Assembly: GCA_937990665.1 (NCBI GenBank)
Contig: CALKRF010000039.1
Location: forward strand, 1-28,087
DNA: 28,087 bases
Direction: 5' to 3'
DNA from: an uncultured Atopobium sp.
GTDB lineage: Bacteria; Actinomycetota; Coriobacteriia; Coriobacteriales; Atopobiaceae
Below, in pieces: positions 15,886-24,665 of the stretch. How positions within the stretch are numbered: position 1 is the stretch's first letter; each line of letters opens with the position of its first letter. Position numbers and translations under genes: made by a program. A model generated the notes under the pieces. The model saw only the letters and a list, made by a program, of their open reading frames with translations, was not told the origin of the DNA and ran no database searches.

Positions 15886-15927
15886 TCCGCTTTTTACTTG
15901 TAAGTTCAGCTATTTTGGAGGAATACC

Positions 15928-17565
15928 ATGGCTAAAGATATCGATTTTGGCACCGACGCTCGTGCCAAGCTTGCTAAGGGCGTAAATACCCTGGCAGATG
16001 CCGTAACCACCACCCTTGGACCTAAGGGTCGCTACGTCGCATTGCAGCGTTCTTACGGCGCACCAACCATCACCAACGATGGCGTCTCCGTTGCACGCGA
16101 GATTGAGCTCAAGGACCCAGTAGAGAACATGGGCGCTCAGCTGGTCAAAGAGGTTGCAACCAAGACTAACGACACCGTCGGTGACGGTACCACCACCGCA
16201 ACCCTGCTTGCACAGGTCATCGTTAACGAGGGTCTCCGCAACGTTGCTGCTGGTGCAAACCCAATCGCAATCCGTCGCGGTATCGACAAGGCTGTTGAGG
16301 CTGTTGTCGCTCAGATGAAGGGCATCGCAAAGGATGTCTCCACCAAGCAGCAGATTGCTTCTGTCGGTACCATTTCCGCAGGTGATCCAGTCATCGGTGG
16401 CAAGATTTCCGACGCTATGGACGTTGTCGGCAAAGATGGCGTCATTACCGTTGAGGAGTCCCAGACCTTCGGCATCGACATCGACACCGTTGAGGGCATG
16501 CAGTTTGACAAGGGCTACGTTTCCCCTTACTTCGCAACCAACAACGAGACTCTCACCGCTGAGCTGGACAATCCTTACATCCTGATGACCGACAACAAGA
16601 TTTCCTCCATCCAGGATATCCTGCCTATCCTTGAGGCAGTCCAGAAGCAGGGCGCACCTCTGCTCATCATGGCTGAGGACGTCGACGGCGAGGCTCTGAC
16701 TACTCTCATCCTCAACAAGCTCCGCGGCGTTCTGAACGTCTGCGCAATCAAGGCTCCTGCATACGGCGACCGTCGTAAGCGCATGCTCGAGGACATCGCT
16801 GTTCTCACCGGCGGCCAGGCAGTCATCAAGGAGCTCGGCGTTAACCTCAACGAGATCAGCGCAGAGATGCTCGGTCGTGCTAAGTCCGTCAAGGTCACCA
16901 AGGAGACCACTACCATCGTTGGTGGCGCTGGTTCCAAGGAAGCAATCGACGAGCGCATCGCCCAGATCAAGGCTGAGATTGAGAACACCACCTCTGACTT
17001 TGACCGCGAGAAGCTCCAGGAGCGTCTTGCTAAGCTTGCTGGCGGCGTTGCAGTCATCAAGGTTGGCGCAGCTACCGAGGTTGAGCTCAAGGAGATCAAG
17101 CACCGCATCGAGGACGCACTTCAGGCAACTCGCGCAGCTGTCGAGGAGGGCATTGTCGCAGGTGGCGGCGTTTCCTTCCTGGCTGCTTCCTCTGTCCTGG
17201 ACAGCGTTCAGACCTCTGACGCAGACGAGAAGATCGGCGTCGAGATCATCCGTAAGGCACTTGAGGCTCCAGTCCGCACCATCGCTAACAACGCTGGCTT
17301 CGAGGGCAGCGTAGTTGTCGAGAAGATCAAGGCACTCCCAACCGGCCAAGGTCTTGACTCCGCTTCTGGCCAGTATGGCGACATGATTGAGATGGGCGTT
17401 CTTGACCCAGTTAAGGTCACCCGCACCACACTCCAGAATGCAGCTTCTGTTGCATCGCTCATCCTCATCACCGAGGCAACTGTTTCCGAGATGCCAAAGG
17501 ACACCACCATCGAGGAGTCCATTTCTCGCGCAGCTGCTCAGGGCGGCCAGGGCGGCATGTACTAA
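15928..17565 (+). CDS. groEL: Chaperonin GroEL (Hsp60)
   Basis: ATP-driven protein-folding chamber subunit in the cytoplasm. 545 residues, the family's usual length. Nucleotide-binding motifs are in place: TLGPKGR near 29-35, DGTTTATLLAQ starting at D86 and GGGVSFLAA near 412. The C-terminus is short and Gly-rich (GGQGGMY) rather than a long GGM repeat. GGAGGA at 15917-15922 precedes ATG 15928. Strong codon bias towards GAG, AAG and GTC fits high expression. A strong terminator follows 21 bp after the stop. Paired with groES. Confidence 0.98.
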   Translation: MAKDIDFGTDARAKLAKGVNTLADAVTTTLGPKGRYVALQRSYGAPTITNDGVSVAREIELKDPVENMGAQLVKEVATKTNDTVGDGTTTATLLAQVIVNEGLRNVAAGANPIAIRRGIDKAVEAVVAQMKGIAKDVSTKQQIASVGTISAGDPVIGGKISDAMDVVGKDGVITVEESQTFGIDIDTVEGMQFDKGYVSPYFATNNETLTAELDNPYILMTDNKISSIQDILPILEAVQKQGAPLLIMAEDVDGEALTTLILNKLRGVLNVCAIKAPAYGDRRKRMLEDIAVLTGGQAVIKELGVNLNEISAEMLGRAKSVKVTKETTTIVGGAGSKEAIDERIAQIKAEIENTTSDFDREKLQERLAKLAGGVAVIKVGAATEVELKEIKHRIEDALQATRAAVEEGIVAGGGVSFLAASSVLDSVQTSDADEKIGVEIIRKALEAPVRTIANNAGFEGSVVVEKIKALPTGQGLDSASGQYGDMIEMGVLDPVKVTRTTLQNAASVASLILITEATVSEMPKDTTIEESISRAAAQGGQGGMY

Positions 17566-17586
17566 TCCGCACCTTCGAGTACTTCA

Positions 17587-17620
17587 ATCGGGTCCAGCCT
17601 CTCGCTGGGCCCGATTTTTT
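17587..17620 (+). terminator. Terminator of the groESL operon
   Basis: ATCGGGTCCAGC (17587-17598) pairs with GCTGGGCCCGAT (17604-17615) with one G-T pair, then TTTTTT. Confidence 0.92.
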
Positions 17621-17897
17621 CTACCGTCACGACAACTTGGCGAGAAACCCGACTTGTCGCAGGCGAAAAACTGCCTTGCAGCAGGGGAGCAACCCGTCTT
17701 GCCGAAACTGTAATGTTTACTCGATCATCGTCCATTAATCGAAATCGTATGAATGTGGCGTCATTTGAGCGGAATTATTGCTTGCTACAGGTTAAAATGT
17801 TTATTTGCGACTGCGGTCACGCCGCAATCGCACCGCGGTCACGCCGTCGTTGCGACCGCACCGTTAACCCGCCACGCGCCAAAGGAGAGGAGGCACC
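17621..17897. other. Spacer between the groEL terminator and the ferredoxin gene
   Basis: No gene. It contains GGCGAGAA at 17639-17646 inside a loose hairpin (CGACAA ... TTGTCG). A 12-bp direct repeat GCGGTCACGCCG lies at 17813-17824 and 17835-17846 (22-bp period). TAAAAT at 17793-17798 could be a -10 box for the downstream gene, but no good -35 is seen. Confidence 0.5.
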
Positions 17898-19241
17898 ATG
17901 GCTCAGAACCAGAATGGTAACGAGGAGCGAGATTTTCTCGACGACCTCATTGATATCCAGGACTCGCTGCAGGTGCTTTCCAACCCGCTTGACGCGCTGA
18001 TGGGAAGCCTATCGATTGACCCAAATACGGACAAGCCGTTTGAGCCAATGGACTACAAGGAAATCCCCTGGTCAAACGCCAATCGCTGCTTGAGGTGCGC
18101 CTCCGGAAAGGCCGAGGCATGCTCTCGTTGCTTGGACGTTTGTCCAGCTAATTGCATTGATATCCATAATCAGTCCGTGCGCATCGACGACGAGACCTGC
18201 CTTCAGTGCGGTCTTTGCGTTGCCGCGTGCCCAACCGAGACGTTCAACACGCGCCGCCACACGTCCCGCATGCTGTATGACCAGGTAGCTCGCGCGGCCT
18301 CCGCGTACGAGCAGTGCTACATTACCTGCACGCGCGCTCTGGCGAGAAAACCTGAGGGCAACGAGATCTGCCTGCCCTGCGTGGGTATGCTCTCCGCCGA
18401 CATTTGGTTCTCGATCCTTACGGATTTTGACAACGTGAGCGTTTACCTGCCGCTGGGCGTTTGCGACCGTTGTCGTACCACCACCGGCGAGGAGGCATAT
18501 ACCCAGGCCATTGCTACCGCTGAGGAGTGGACGGGCGCCACGGTTGGCCTTGAGGTAGACGGCAACAACCTCAACCACAATTTCACGCGCGCCTACATCC
18601 GTTCGCAGTTCATCTCCAACGCGATGAACGGCGCAGAACGCCTGGTATCTGCATCGACACCTGTCCTTGCGGGCGCTAAGGCAATTGCTGACCGCATCAA
18701 CAATCACGCTCGTTCTCTGGACAAACTCCAGACGCAGCTTGATGACGTGATGGGCCTGCGCACCACCGACATGAGGCAGTCCATGCTTACGCAGGATCGC
18801 CGTCTGGTCATGGGCGCTCTCCAGCACGATCCAGACCTGGCTCCTTACGTGAAGCTCGAAGCTCCTATCTGGGATTCCAGCAAGTGTACGGTTTGCGGAG
18901 ACTGTAAAAACACCTGCACAACGCATGCAATTGACATCGACGAGCGCGGTAAGTTAACCATTAAGATGCCGTTCTGCGTCAACTGCGGTGCCTGCGAAAT
19001 TGTCTGCCCAGAGCCTGGCGCGCTTACGATGGTGCCTATGAACACCTCTGAGCTGGTCGTTCGTGACCGCAAGGCCGAGGAGACCGAGCGTCTTGAGGCT
19101 TTGGCTCGTCGCAAGGCTCGCTTCATTTTTGACACCGGCAAGGAGCAGCTTAAACACCTGGCGGATTCGATCACCGAGGACTCGGATGAGAGTTCTACCG
19201 CCACTGCACAACAACCTCCAAAAGAGGATAATGGGGAGTAG
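17898..19241 (+). CDS. Polyferredoxin-like 4Fe-4S protein, function unknown
   Basis: 447 residues with many cysteines. A first cysteine set is C64, C67, C75, C78, C82, C86 (CLRC then CSRCLDVC). Classical CxxCxxCxxxC(P) 4Fe-4S motifs follow at C101-C111, C330-C340 and C360-C370; the third has Thr instead of Pro after the last Cys. Between them are C140, C144, C158, C161, C189 and C192, which may bind a further cofactor or zinc. A long helical stretch spans about 225-310. No signal peptide or membrane helix, so a cytoplasmic electron carrier or a subunit of a larger redox enzyme is likely. No partner redox gene is adjacent. A strong purine-rich site, GGAGAGGAGG, precedes the ATG. The tail (about 425-447) is acidic and disordered. 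Confidence 0.8.
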   Translation: MAQNQNGNEERDFLDDLIDIQDSLQVLSNPLDALMGSLSIDPNTDKPFEPMDYKEIPWSNANRCLRCASGKAEACSRCLDVCPANCIDIHNQSVRIDDETCLQCGLCVAACPTETFNTRRHTSRMLYDQVARAASAYEQCYITCTRALARKPEGNEICLPCVGMLSADIWFSILTDFDNVSVYLPLGVCDRCRTTTGEEAYTQAIATAEEWTGATVGLEVDGNNLNHNFTRAYIRSQFISNAMNGAERLVSASTPVLAGAKAIADRINNHARSLDKLQTQLDDVMGLRTTDMRQSMLTQDRRLVMGALQHDPDLAPYVKLEAPIWDSSKCTVCGDCKNTCTTHAIDIDERGKLTIKMPFCVNCGACEIVCPEPGALTMVPMNTSELVVRDRKAEETERLEALARRKARFIFDTGKEQLKHLADSITEDSDESSTATAQQPPKEDNGE

Positions 19242-19339
19242 CAAGGAGCTGCGTATACAGCACAACGCTTCTAGCTGCTTGTTCTTCTCGCCAGAAACGC
19301 AAGTAACCGTAACCGTCCACCGACAACAAGAGGACTCAC

Positions 19340-20404
19340 ATGTCGCTTTCAATTGGTATCGTTGGCCTGCCAAACGTTGGTAAATCCACGCTGTTCACCG
19401 CGCTGACTCGCAAGGGTGGTCTGGCCGCAAACTATCCGTTTGCCACCATCGACCCTAACGTGGGCATTGTCGACGTGCCCGACGCAAGGCTCCAGAAGCT
19501 GGCCGAGATTGTCAATCCTGGTCGTATCATGCCTGCAACCGTTGAGTTTGTGGACATCGCTGGCCTGGTCAAGGGCGCAAACGAGGGCGAGGGTCTGGGC
19601 AACCAGTTCCTGGCAAACATCCGCAACACTGACGCTATCTGCGAGGTTGTTCGCTACTTCAAGGACCCTGACGTCATTCACGTTGAGGGCCGCGTCAATC
19701 CTGACGAGGACGTGGACATCATCCAGACGGAGCTCATCCTCGCTGACCTGGGCACCATTGACCGCGCTCTGCCTAAGCTGGAGAAAGAGGCCAAGCGCGA
19801 TAAGGACTTCCAGCCCAAGCTCAACGTTGCAAAGCGCCTTCAGGAGTGGCTGAACGAGGGCAATCGCGCCGCTGACATGGAGATGACTGATGAGGAGCGC
19901 TTGGCTGCTCGTGATCTCTTCCTGCTTACCATGAAGCCAATCCTGTACGTCGCGAACGTCGACGAGGACATGCTCACCGAGCCTGCTCCTGTCATCAACG
20001 GAGTTCAGTCCATCCCTGTTTGCGCAGGTGTCGAGGCTGAGCTGGCTGATCTTGATCCAGAGGAGGCCGCTGAATACTTGGAGTCTCTGGGACTTGAGCA
20101 CTCTGGTCTGGAGACGCTCGCTCAGGCGGCATACAAGCTGCTTGGCCTGCAGAGTTACTTTACCGCTGGCCCTATGGAGGTCAGGGCATGGACCGTCCGC
20201 ATTGGCGCTAAGGCTCCCGAGGCTGCCGGCGTCATTCACTCCGACTTTGAGCGCGGCTTCATCAAGGCCGAGGTTGCCAGCTACAACGACTACGTGGAGC
20301 TGGGTGGCGAGGCTGGCTGCAAGACCGCTGGCAAGCTGCGCATCGAGGGTAAGGAGTACGTGGTCGAGGATGGCGATGTCATGCACTTCCGCTTTAACGT
20401 CTAA
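19340..20404 (+). CDS. ychF: Redox-regulated ATPase YchF (Obg family)
   Basis: Ribosome-associated P-loop NTPase of the Obg group that prefers ATP. 354 residues, normal length. P-loop G9-LPNVGK-S16; G3 region DIAG at 72-75 followed by LVKGA; in place of the NKxD guanine-specificity motif it has NVDED near 206, as expected for YchF. The C-terminal TGS domain begins about 280 (YFTAGPMEVRAWTV). AGAGGA lies six to ten bases before the ATG. It is 98 bp after the ferredoxin gene and may share its transcript. The bidirectional terminator at 20431-20467 ends it. Confidence 0.97.
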   Translation: MSLSIGIVGLPNVGKSTLFTALTRKGGLAANYPFATIDPNVGIVDVPDARLQKLAEIVNPGRIMPATVEFVDIAGLVKGANEGEGLGNQFLANIRNTDAICEVVRYFKDPDVIHVEGRVNPDEDVDIIQTELILADLGTIDRALPKLEKEAKRDKDFQPKLNVAKRLQEWLNEGNRAADMEMTDEERLAARDLFLLTMKPILYVANVDEDMLTEPAPVINGVQSIPVCAGVEAELADLDPEEAAEYLESLGLEHSGLETLAQAAYKLLGLQSYFTAGPMEVRAWTVRIGAKAPEAAGVIHSDFERGFIKAEVASYNDYVELGGEAGCKTAGKLRIEGKEYVVEDGDVMHFRFNV

Positions 20405-20430
20405 GCCACAAAACCGCTGACAGTAAACGT

Positions 20431-20467
20431 AAAACGGGCGAGAAGATCGGTCTTCTCGCCCGTTTTT
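20431..20467. terminator. Bidirectional terminator between ychF and the LCP gene
   Basis: A perfect 16-bp stem, 20431-20446 against 20451-20466, with loop TCGG and T-runs on both strands. The arms contain GGCGAGAA (20437-20444) and TTCTCGCC (20453-20460), the same octamer as in the terminator at 7646. It serves two converging genes. Confidence 0.92.
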
Positions 20468-20531
20468 GTGTGGGGTGGGGTGGTGCCGCAGGTCGCAGGT
20501 CGCGTGCTGCCGTGTGTTGCGCTGCGGGCCG

Positions 20532-22220
20532 CTAGCGCTTTGGGGCCTGATCGGTGCCCAGGACCACGGTAATGTCCACGTCGGTGGGGTAGTTTCCGTC
20601 GTTTGCCTTGATGTTGGCGGTAGGGATGTCCAGCGCTTTTGCAACGCCAACAGCCTTTGCCAGGCCCGTGCGCGTGCCGTCGTAGATAATAATCGAGTCG
20701 GTTGGATGCTCCAGCGAGCTGTCGGCGTAGGCGGTGTAACCCTTTGTCTTTAGGATGCCAGCCTTCTGAGCTGCAAGTCCTTGAACATCGGTGCCATTGA
20801 GCACGGCAATCTCACCGGTGTAGTCAGGCTTGATGCTGTCGATAGCTGAAGGGTCTCCTCCAACGGTACCCACAACGCCTGTGGTTTCGTCAGCACTTGC
20901 ATCCTCCAGAGGAGGCAGCGCCTGGTTTACGCGGTCCATCATAGTCTTCCACGCGCTCTTATCGACAATCTCATACCACACGTCATCGATGAGCTCGGAC
21001 GTTGTAGGCGTACGCGCGGAATACATATCCTTGGATGTATCCATGCCCCTGAATGACATGGCCAGTCCCACAATATCGGTAACGTTGAAGTCGGTAGTTA
21101 CGCTCTCAGCCATGGTAGACACGGCACCGGACATAGAAACGGGGTCCAGCTGCAGGACTTTCTTGGCAATGGCCGTCAAAATCATGCGCTGGTTAGCCGC
21201 GCGGTAGAAGTCGCCTGCGCCGTAGTTGTCGTATGCGTGGCGACTACGAGAAAGGCCGAGCGCCTGCTGGCCGTTGAGCTGCTGCTCTCCTGCAGGAAGG
21301 TCGATGCCCGAGTATTGCATATCAGAAACAGCAACGGGCAGGTTGACCGTAATGCCGCCGATGGAGTCCACAATCTTGGTGAACGACTCAAAGTCTACCT
21401 CGGCATAGTGCGAGATGTTGACGTTTGCCAGCTTGGAAACAGCCTCGACCATTCCAGACGCGCCGCCATAGCTGTATGCGGAGTTAATCTTCTGCTTTCC
21501 GTGTTCTCCCAGGTCAACCATAGTGTCTCGGGGGATGGAAATCAGGGTAATCTTCTTGTTCTTGGGGTCTACGCGAGCCAGAATGATAGTGTCGGCGCGG
21601 AAGTTTGCGTCGGAATCACCCCAGTTCTCTGCACGCCCCTCGTCCTTATCCACGCCTAGAAGCAGCATGTAGAACGGGTCAGACGGAGCAACCTGTACCA
21701 GTGTGGCCTGCAGGTTTGCGTCCAAGCCCTGGCGAAGTTTTGAGTTGGTATCCAGCATCCACCACGCAAACGCTACGCCTGCTACCAGCAGCAACGTGCC
21801 CAGAATGCCGGCAAAGATCTTAAGACCACGACCACGAGAAGAACCTTGGCGCCTCTTGGAGTATGCCCCAACGCCTTCGGCGCGCGAAGGCGCATGGCTG
21901 ACCGCACCAGCTCGATGTGCAGCAAAGTGGGTATGTTTTTGCTGCTGAGCTGGGGCTTCTTCGGGCCACTCATCACCAACGTTGGTCTGGCCAATCAAAG
22001 GCTCGCGCGTAAACCTGGAGCCGTGGGATTCGTGATTGTTGCGTGCTGAGCTTGCACCTGCACTTTTAACGCTTCCGAGCGTACGAGGCTGATAGCTACG
22101 CTGATCATAAGCGTCATAATCGTCCTGTGCGAAGTCCTCTGTATCGTACTCAGGAGTGTCTTCGTATCTATCTTGGCTGTTACGACCGCGATTCTTAGAT
22201 GAATGTGATCTTTTGGCCAT
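20532..22220 (-). CDS. LytR-CpsA-Psr (LCP) family cell-wall glycopolymer ligase
   Basis: Attaches teichoic-acid-like or capsular glycopolymers from lipid carriers to peptidoglycan, outside the membrane. 562 residues: a long, polar, disordered cytoplasmic N-terminus (1-130); one membrane helix at about 133-155; the LCP catalytic domain at about 182-358, with FRADTIILARVD, ISIPRDT and the SRSRHAYDNYGAGDFYRAANQR stretch carrying the Arg and Asp residues that bind pyrophosphate and metal; and a LytR_C domain at about 470-560. The start is ATG at 22220, 12 codons after a possible earlier one, because AAAGGAG (22226-22232, - strand) sits right before it. A TATAGT -10-like box is at 22276-22281 on the - strand. 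It shares the surface-related block with the two adhesin genes, though a terminator separates them. Confidence 0.93.
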   Translation of the reverse strand: MAKRSHSSKNRGRNSQDRYEDTPEYDTEDFAQDDYDAYDQRSYQPRTLGSVKSAGASSARNNHESHGSRFTREPLIGQTNVGDEWPEEAPAQQQKHTHFAAHRAGAVSHAPSRAEGVGAYSKRRQGSSRGRGLKIFAGILGTLLLVAGVAFAWWMLDTNSKLRQGLDANLQATLVQVAPSDPFYMLLLGVDKDEGRAENWGDSDANFRADTIILARVDPKNKKITLISIPRDTMVDLGEHGKQKINSAYSYGGASGMVEAVSKLANVNISHYAEVDFESFTKIVDSIGGITVNLPVAVSDMQYSGIDLPAGEQQLNGQQALGLSRSRHAYDNYGAGDFYRAANQRMILTAIAKKVLQLDPVSMSGAVSTMAESVTTDFNVTDIVGLAMSFRGMDTSKDMYSARTPTTSELIDDVWYEIVDKSAWKTMMDRVNQALPPLEDASADETTGVVGTVGGDPSAIDSIKPDYTGEIAVLNGTDVQGLAAQKAGILKTKGYTAYADSSLEHPTDSIIIYDGTRTGLAKAVGVAKALDIPTANIKANDGNYPTDVDITVVLGTDQAPKR

Positions 22221-22225
22221 TGGGG

Positions 22226-22232
22226 CTCCTTT
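22226..22232 (-). promoter_or_regulatory. Ribosome-binding site deciding the LCP gene start
   Basis: On the - strand AAAGGAG lies five bases before ATG 22220, while the longer in-frame start at 22256 has no such site. Confidence 0.7.
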
Positions 22233-22324
22233 GTGTTTAATTTGCGTTTTGCCCAATGCGTTTTGTCAAACATCTACTATACGCAATTTTGTGTTTTTGT
22301 GCTGTATGGAAATAAACCTGCCAC

Positions 22325-22359
22325 AAAAAATCCCCGCTTCAGGACATGAAGCGGGGATT
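22325..22359 (-). terminator. Terminator of the LPETG adhesin gene
   Basis: On the - strand AATCCCCGCTTC (complement of 22348-22359) pairs with GAAGCGGGGATT (complement of 22329-22340), followed by TTTTTT. The stem has 12 bp and a 7-base loop. Confidence 0.92.
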
Positions 22360-22388
22360 CATTACGCGAGAAATTCGTACAGCTTGTA

Positions 22389-24203
22389 CTACTTACGACG
22401 ATCCTTCAGAGCATAGCCAAGCGTCGTAATAACACTACCAACAGTAGCTACCGCAACGAGGGCAATCTCAGAGGCCTCGCCAGTCTCAGGAAGCTTTGGC
22501 TGCTTCTTCTTAGGTTTCTTTGGAGTCTCTGAAGGAGGAGTGGTTGGAGGGGTGGTTGGTGGAGTGGATGGCGGAGTGGTAGGAGGAGTAGTTGGTGGAA
22601 TCTCAGTGTTGGTAACCGTGAATCCATCAGTTACATTTCCTGTAACCACGCTGGCATATCCTTCGGGGACGTTTTCCTCAGCTACCGTGTAGGCAATCTC
22701 ATGGCCATCAGTGGCATCGTTTTTGAGAAGCCCAGTAAATGTAGCAGTCCAACCGTTTGTCTCATCAAGGGTTACGGTTTCAGTGCTTGCAACGCCGTCT
22801 TTATAAAGCCTGACGGTAACAGGGCCGCCAACGGCGCCAACCCAGGTCTTCTTGACCTTGATATCAACAGTTGGGGTCTTTTTGTTCTCAATAGTCTTGA
22901 TAACACCGCTTGTTGCAGAGACGGTTAAGTTATAAGTGTCAGTAGTAAGTTCGTAACCGTTAGGAGCGGTAATCTCCTGAACAGTGTAGGTGCCTGCAGG
23001 GAGTTTCTCGGTAGTAGCAGTACCGTCCTCGCCTGTGGTAATGGTCCAAGTCTTGGTTGGATCAGTGGTGCTGGTTACTTTAAAGACAGCGCCCGCAAGC
23101 TTGATGCTGTGATCGTCTTTATCAACTTTAATAATGCGAATACGAGCTACCAAGGTAGAGGTTCCTTCTCCGCCGGAAGTTGCGTTGCGATATACCCAAT
23201 CGGAGCTGTACTCAGGGTTATCGGAGTACATCTTGATGAGGTTACGCAGAGCAACACCTGGAACGTACGTGGTGCGATACTTGAACTTAAAGCTCTGACC
23301 GTTGCTGAGGTCTATGCCAGAAAGGTCAAGATCAAACGACTGTCCATCAGGAGAAATAGTGAGCATACCTGGGGTAATAGGGATACGCGTATCGGTTCCT
23401 GGGATGGTTGAGCCGTACTCGTCAAAGCGAGCGCTCCAGAGCTCAAAGGTTCCTGGAACATACCTAATCTCTGCAGGAAGATCTCCGCCGCCCCAGTCAA
23501 GAAGCTGATCGTGCAGATGAACGTTGTGGAAGTTACCACCAGAGTAGTTGATACGACCGGTCCACTGAATCTCGTTGGCATTACCCTCGATAATCTTGCC
23601 CCACTTGGAGAGGTACTCAGTGCCAATAGTACCTGGCTCTGTAAGATCAAAAGTTACAGGAACAATGCGACCTGAAACAGTGAAGTTAACTGTCTTATTA
23701 TTACCGGACTGAATTCTGTTATTGCTAATGGTAAAACCAAGTCGAGCGGTACCGCGCAGGTCAGTGTGGTTGTTGACGTAGTTGGTAAAGACAACGCGCA
23801 TGTTTCCGCCAAAACCATCGGTACCAGGGGTGACGTGAGCTACTGCCATGACCTCGCCGGTTGCTGCATCGGTGATGTTAAAGGTAGACGCAGGATGAGC
23901 TGCGGTAAACCTCATCTCGTTAGGGAGGGTGACGTCAAAGTAATCGCCCGGCTCTACGTTAGCGTTTGCAGAGGCGTCCCACGTCATAGCAATGGCATAC
24001 ACATTTGCCTTGTTAACAACGGTAGTTGGATTGCCAAAACGATCTTCAACTCTAAAGTCTGTAATGGTTGCGACAACCGCTTTAGGGGTGCCTGTAGCAG
24101 CTTCAGTGCTTGCAGTCTCAGCAAAAGCTGATTTTGCAGCAAGCGGAAGCGCCAGGACCAGCATGAAGACAAAACTTAACAGCTTAAACAGTCGTTTGTT
24201 CAT
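22389..24203 (-). CDS. Sortase-anchored Cna-B adhesin (LPETG)
   Basis: Surface protein of 604 residues. The signal peptide is 1-28 (cleavage after AFA). An adhesin-type N-terminal region of immunoglobulin-like domains spans about 40-345. A SpaA/prealbumin-like Cna-B domain follows at about 354-442 with likely isopeptide residues (Lys in IIKVDKDD, Glu in VQEITAPNGY, Asn in ENKK). A second Cna-B domain, about 446-534, begins VDIKVKKTWVG. Then come a Thr-Pro-rich wall-spanning stretch at about 536-560, a basic KKPKKKQPK patch, sortase motif LPETG at 571-575, a hydrophobic helix and the DRRK tail. AAAGGAG precedes the start. It is a paralogue of the next gene upstream. The ligand is not readable from sequence; collagen or fibrinogen binding is typical of the family. 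No sortase gene is in the window. Confidence 0.9.
   Translation of the reverse strand: MNKRLFKLLSFVFMLVLALPLAAKSAFAETASTEAATGTPKAVVATITDFRVEDRFGNPTTVVNKANVYAIAMTWDASANANVEPGDYFDVTLPNEMRFTAAHPASTFNITDAATGEVMAVAHVTPGTDGFGGNMRVVFTNYVNNHTDLRGTARLGFTISNNRIQSGNNKTVNFTVSGRIVPVTFDLTEPGTIGTEYLSKWGKIIEGNANEIQWTGRINYSGGNFHNVHLHDQLLDWGGGDLPAEIRYVPGTFELWSARFDEYGSTIPGTDTRIPITPGMLTISPDGQSFDLDLSGIDLSNGQSFKFKYRTTYVPGVALRNLIKMYSDNPEYSSDWVYRNATSGGEGTSTLVARIRIIKVDKDDHSIKLAGAVFKVTSTTDPTKTWTITTGEDGTATTEKLPAGTYTVQEITAPNGYELTTDTYNLTVSATSGVIKTIENKKTPTVDIKVKKTWVGAVGGPVTVRLYKDGVASTETVTLDETNGWTATFTGLLKNDATDGHEIAYTVAEENVPEGYASVVTGNVTDGFTVTNTEIPPTTPPTTPPSTPPTTPPTTPPSETPKKPKKKQPKLPETGEASEIALVAVATVGSVITTLGYALKDRRK
22533..22597 (-). 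repeat. Thr/Pro-rich codon repeats in the adhesin stalk
   Basis: Near-tandem 12-bp units encode TTPP/STPP several times before the LPETG anchor. The units differ at third bases, so they are degenerate, but length change by slippage or recombination is possible without frameshift. Confidence 0.75.
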
Positions 24204-24577
24204 CAGGACTCCTTTGCAATAGATGCGTCTATTTTCACCTATTACAAAGAGAATTTATTTGAGATTCTGTATATATTTATATCGCTTTTTTAAAGTTCAA
24301 ATATTTATGCAGGTACAAGGAATTTATCGGTTCTTTTTCTAATACCTTTTAAATAAAAGTACAGGTAAATTCACAGGTTCTTCACAATTGTTCACAACAA
24401 ACATTTCACACTATGTGCAGCTTAACGTAATAAAAATGGATAAATATTATCTCTAATAAATTCAAATGCTGGACATTAGTCACTTTTTATACGTGATTCC
24501 GAATAGGTCATTTTTCTGTATGCAATTAAGGAGGCGAGAAGTTCTGTGGAGCCTTGCAAATAGACGGTTTTCTCGCC
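24204..24577. other. AT-rich spacer upstream of the LPETG adhesin gene
   Basis: No gene. On the - strand TTGAAC (24295-24300) followed by a TATAAATATATA tract (about 24270-24283) is a possible promoter for the adhesin. The outer end carries GGCGAGAA at 24533-24540 facing TTCTCGCC at 24570-24577, an inverted pair with a 29-base interval just beyond the terminator of the neighbouring gene. Confidence 0.5.
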
Positions 24578-24614
24578 AAAAAAGAACGCCCTGCCACGAG
24601 GACAAGACGTTCTT
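24578..24614 (-). terminator. Terminator of the LPYTG adhesin gene
   Basis: On the - strand AAGAACGTCTTG pairs with CAGGGCGTTCTT (two G-T pairs), then TTTTTT. The arms are 24603-24614 and 24582-24593. Confidence 0.85.
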
Positions 24615-24665
24615 GTAACGTTGCGTGGAGCTGCGCGTCTGTGCTGCTACGATTGCGTATCAGGC

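Noticed and set aside
15910..17349. 479-codon open frame antisense to groEL
   Set aside because: Shadow of the strongly biased groEL codons: Leu/Asp/Val-rich composition, no ribosome-binding site and no recognisable domain.
19349..20650. 433-codon open frame antisense to ychF and crossing the terminator
   Set aside because: It runs through a bidirectional terminator and mirrors ychF codon bias; no start signal or family features.
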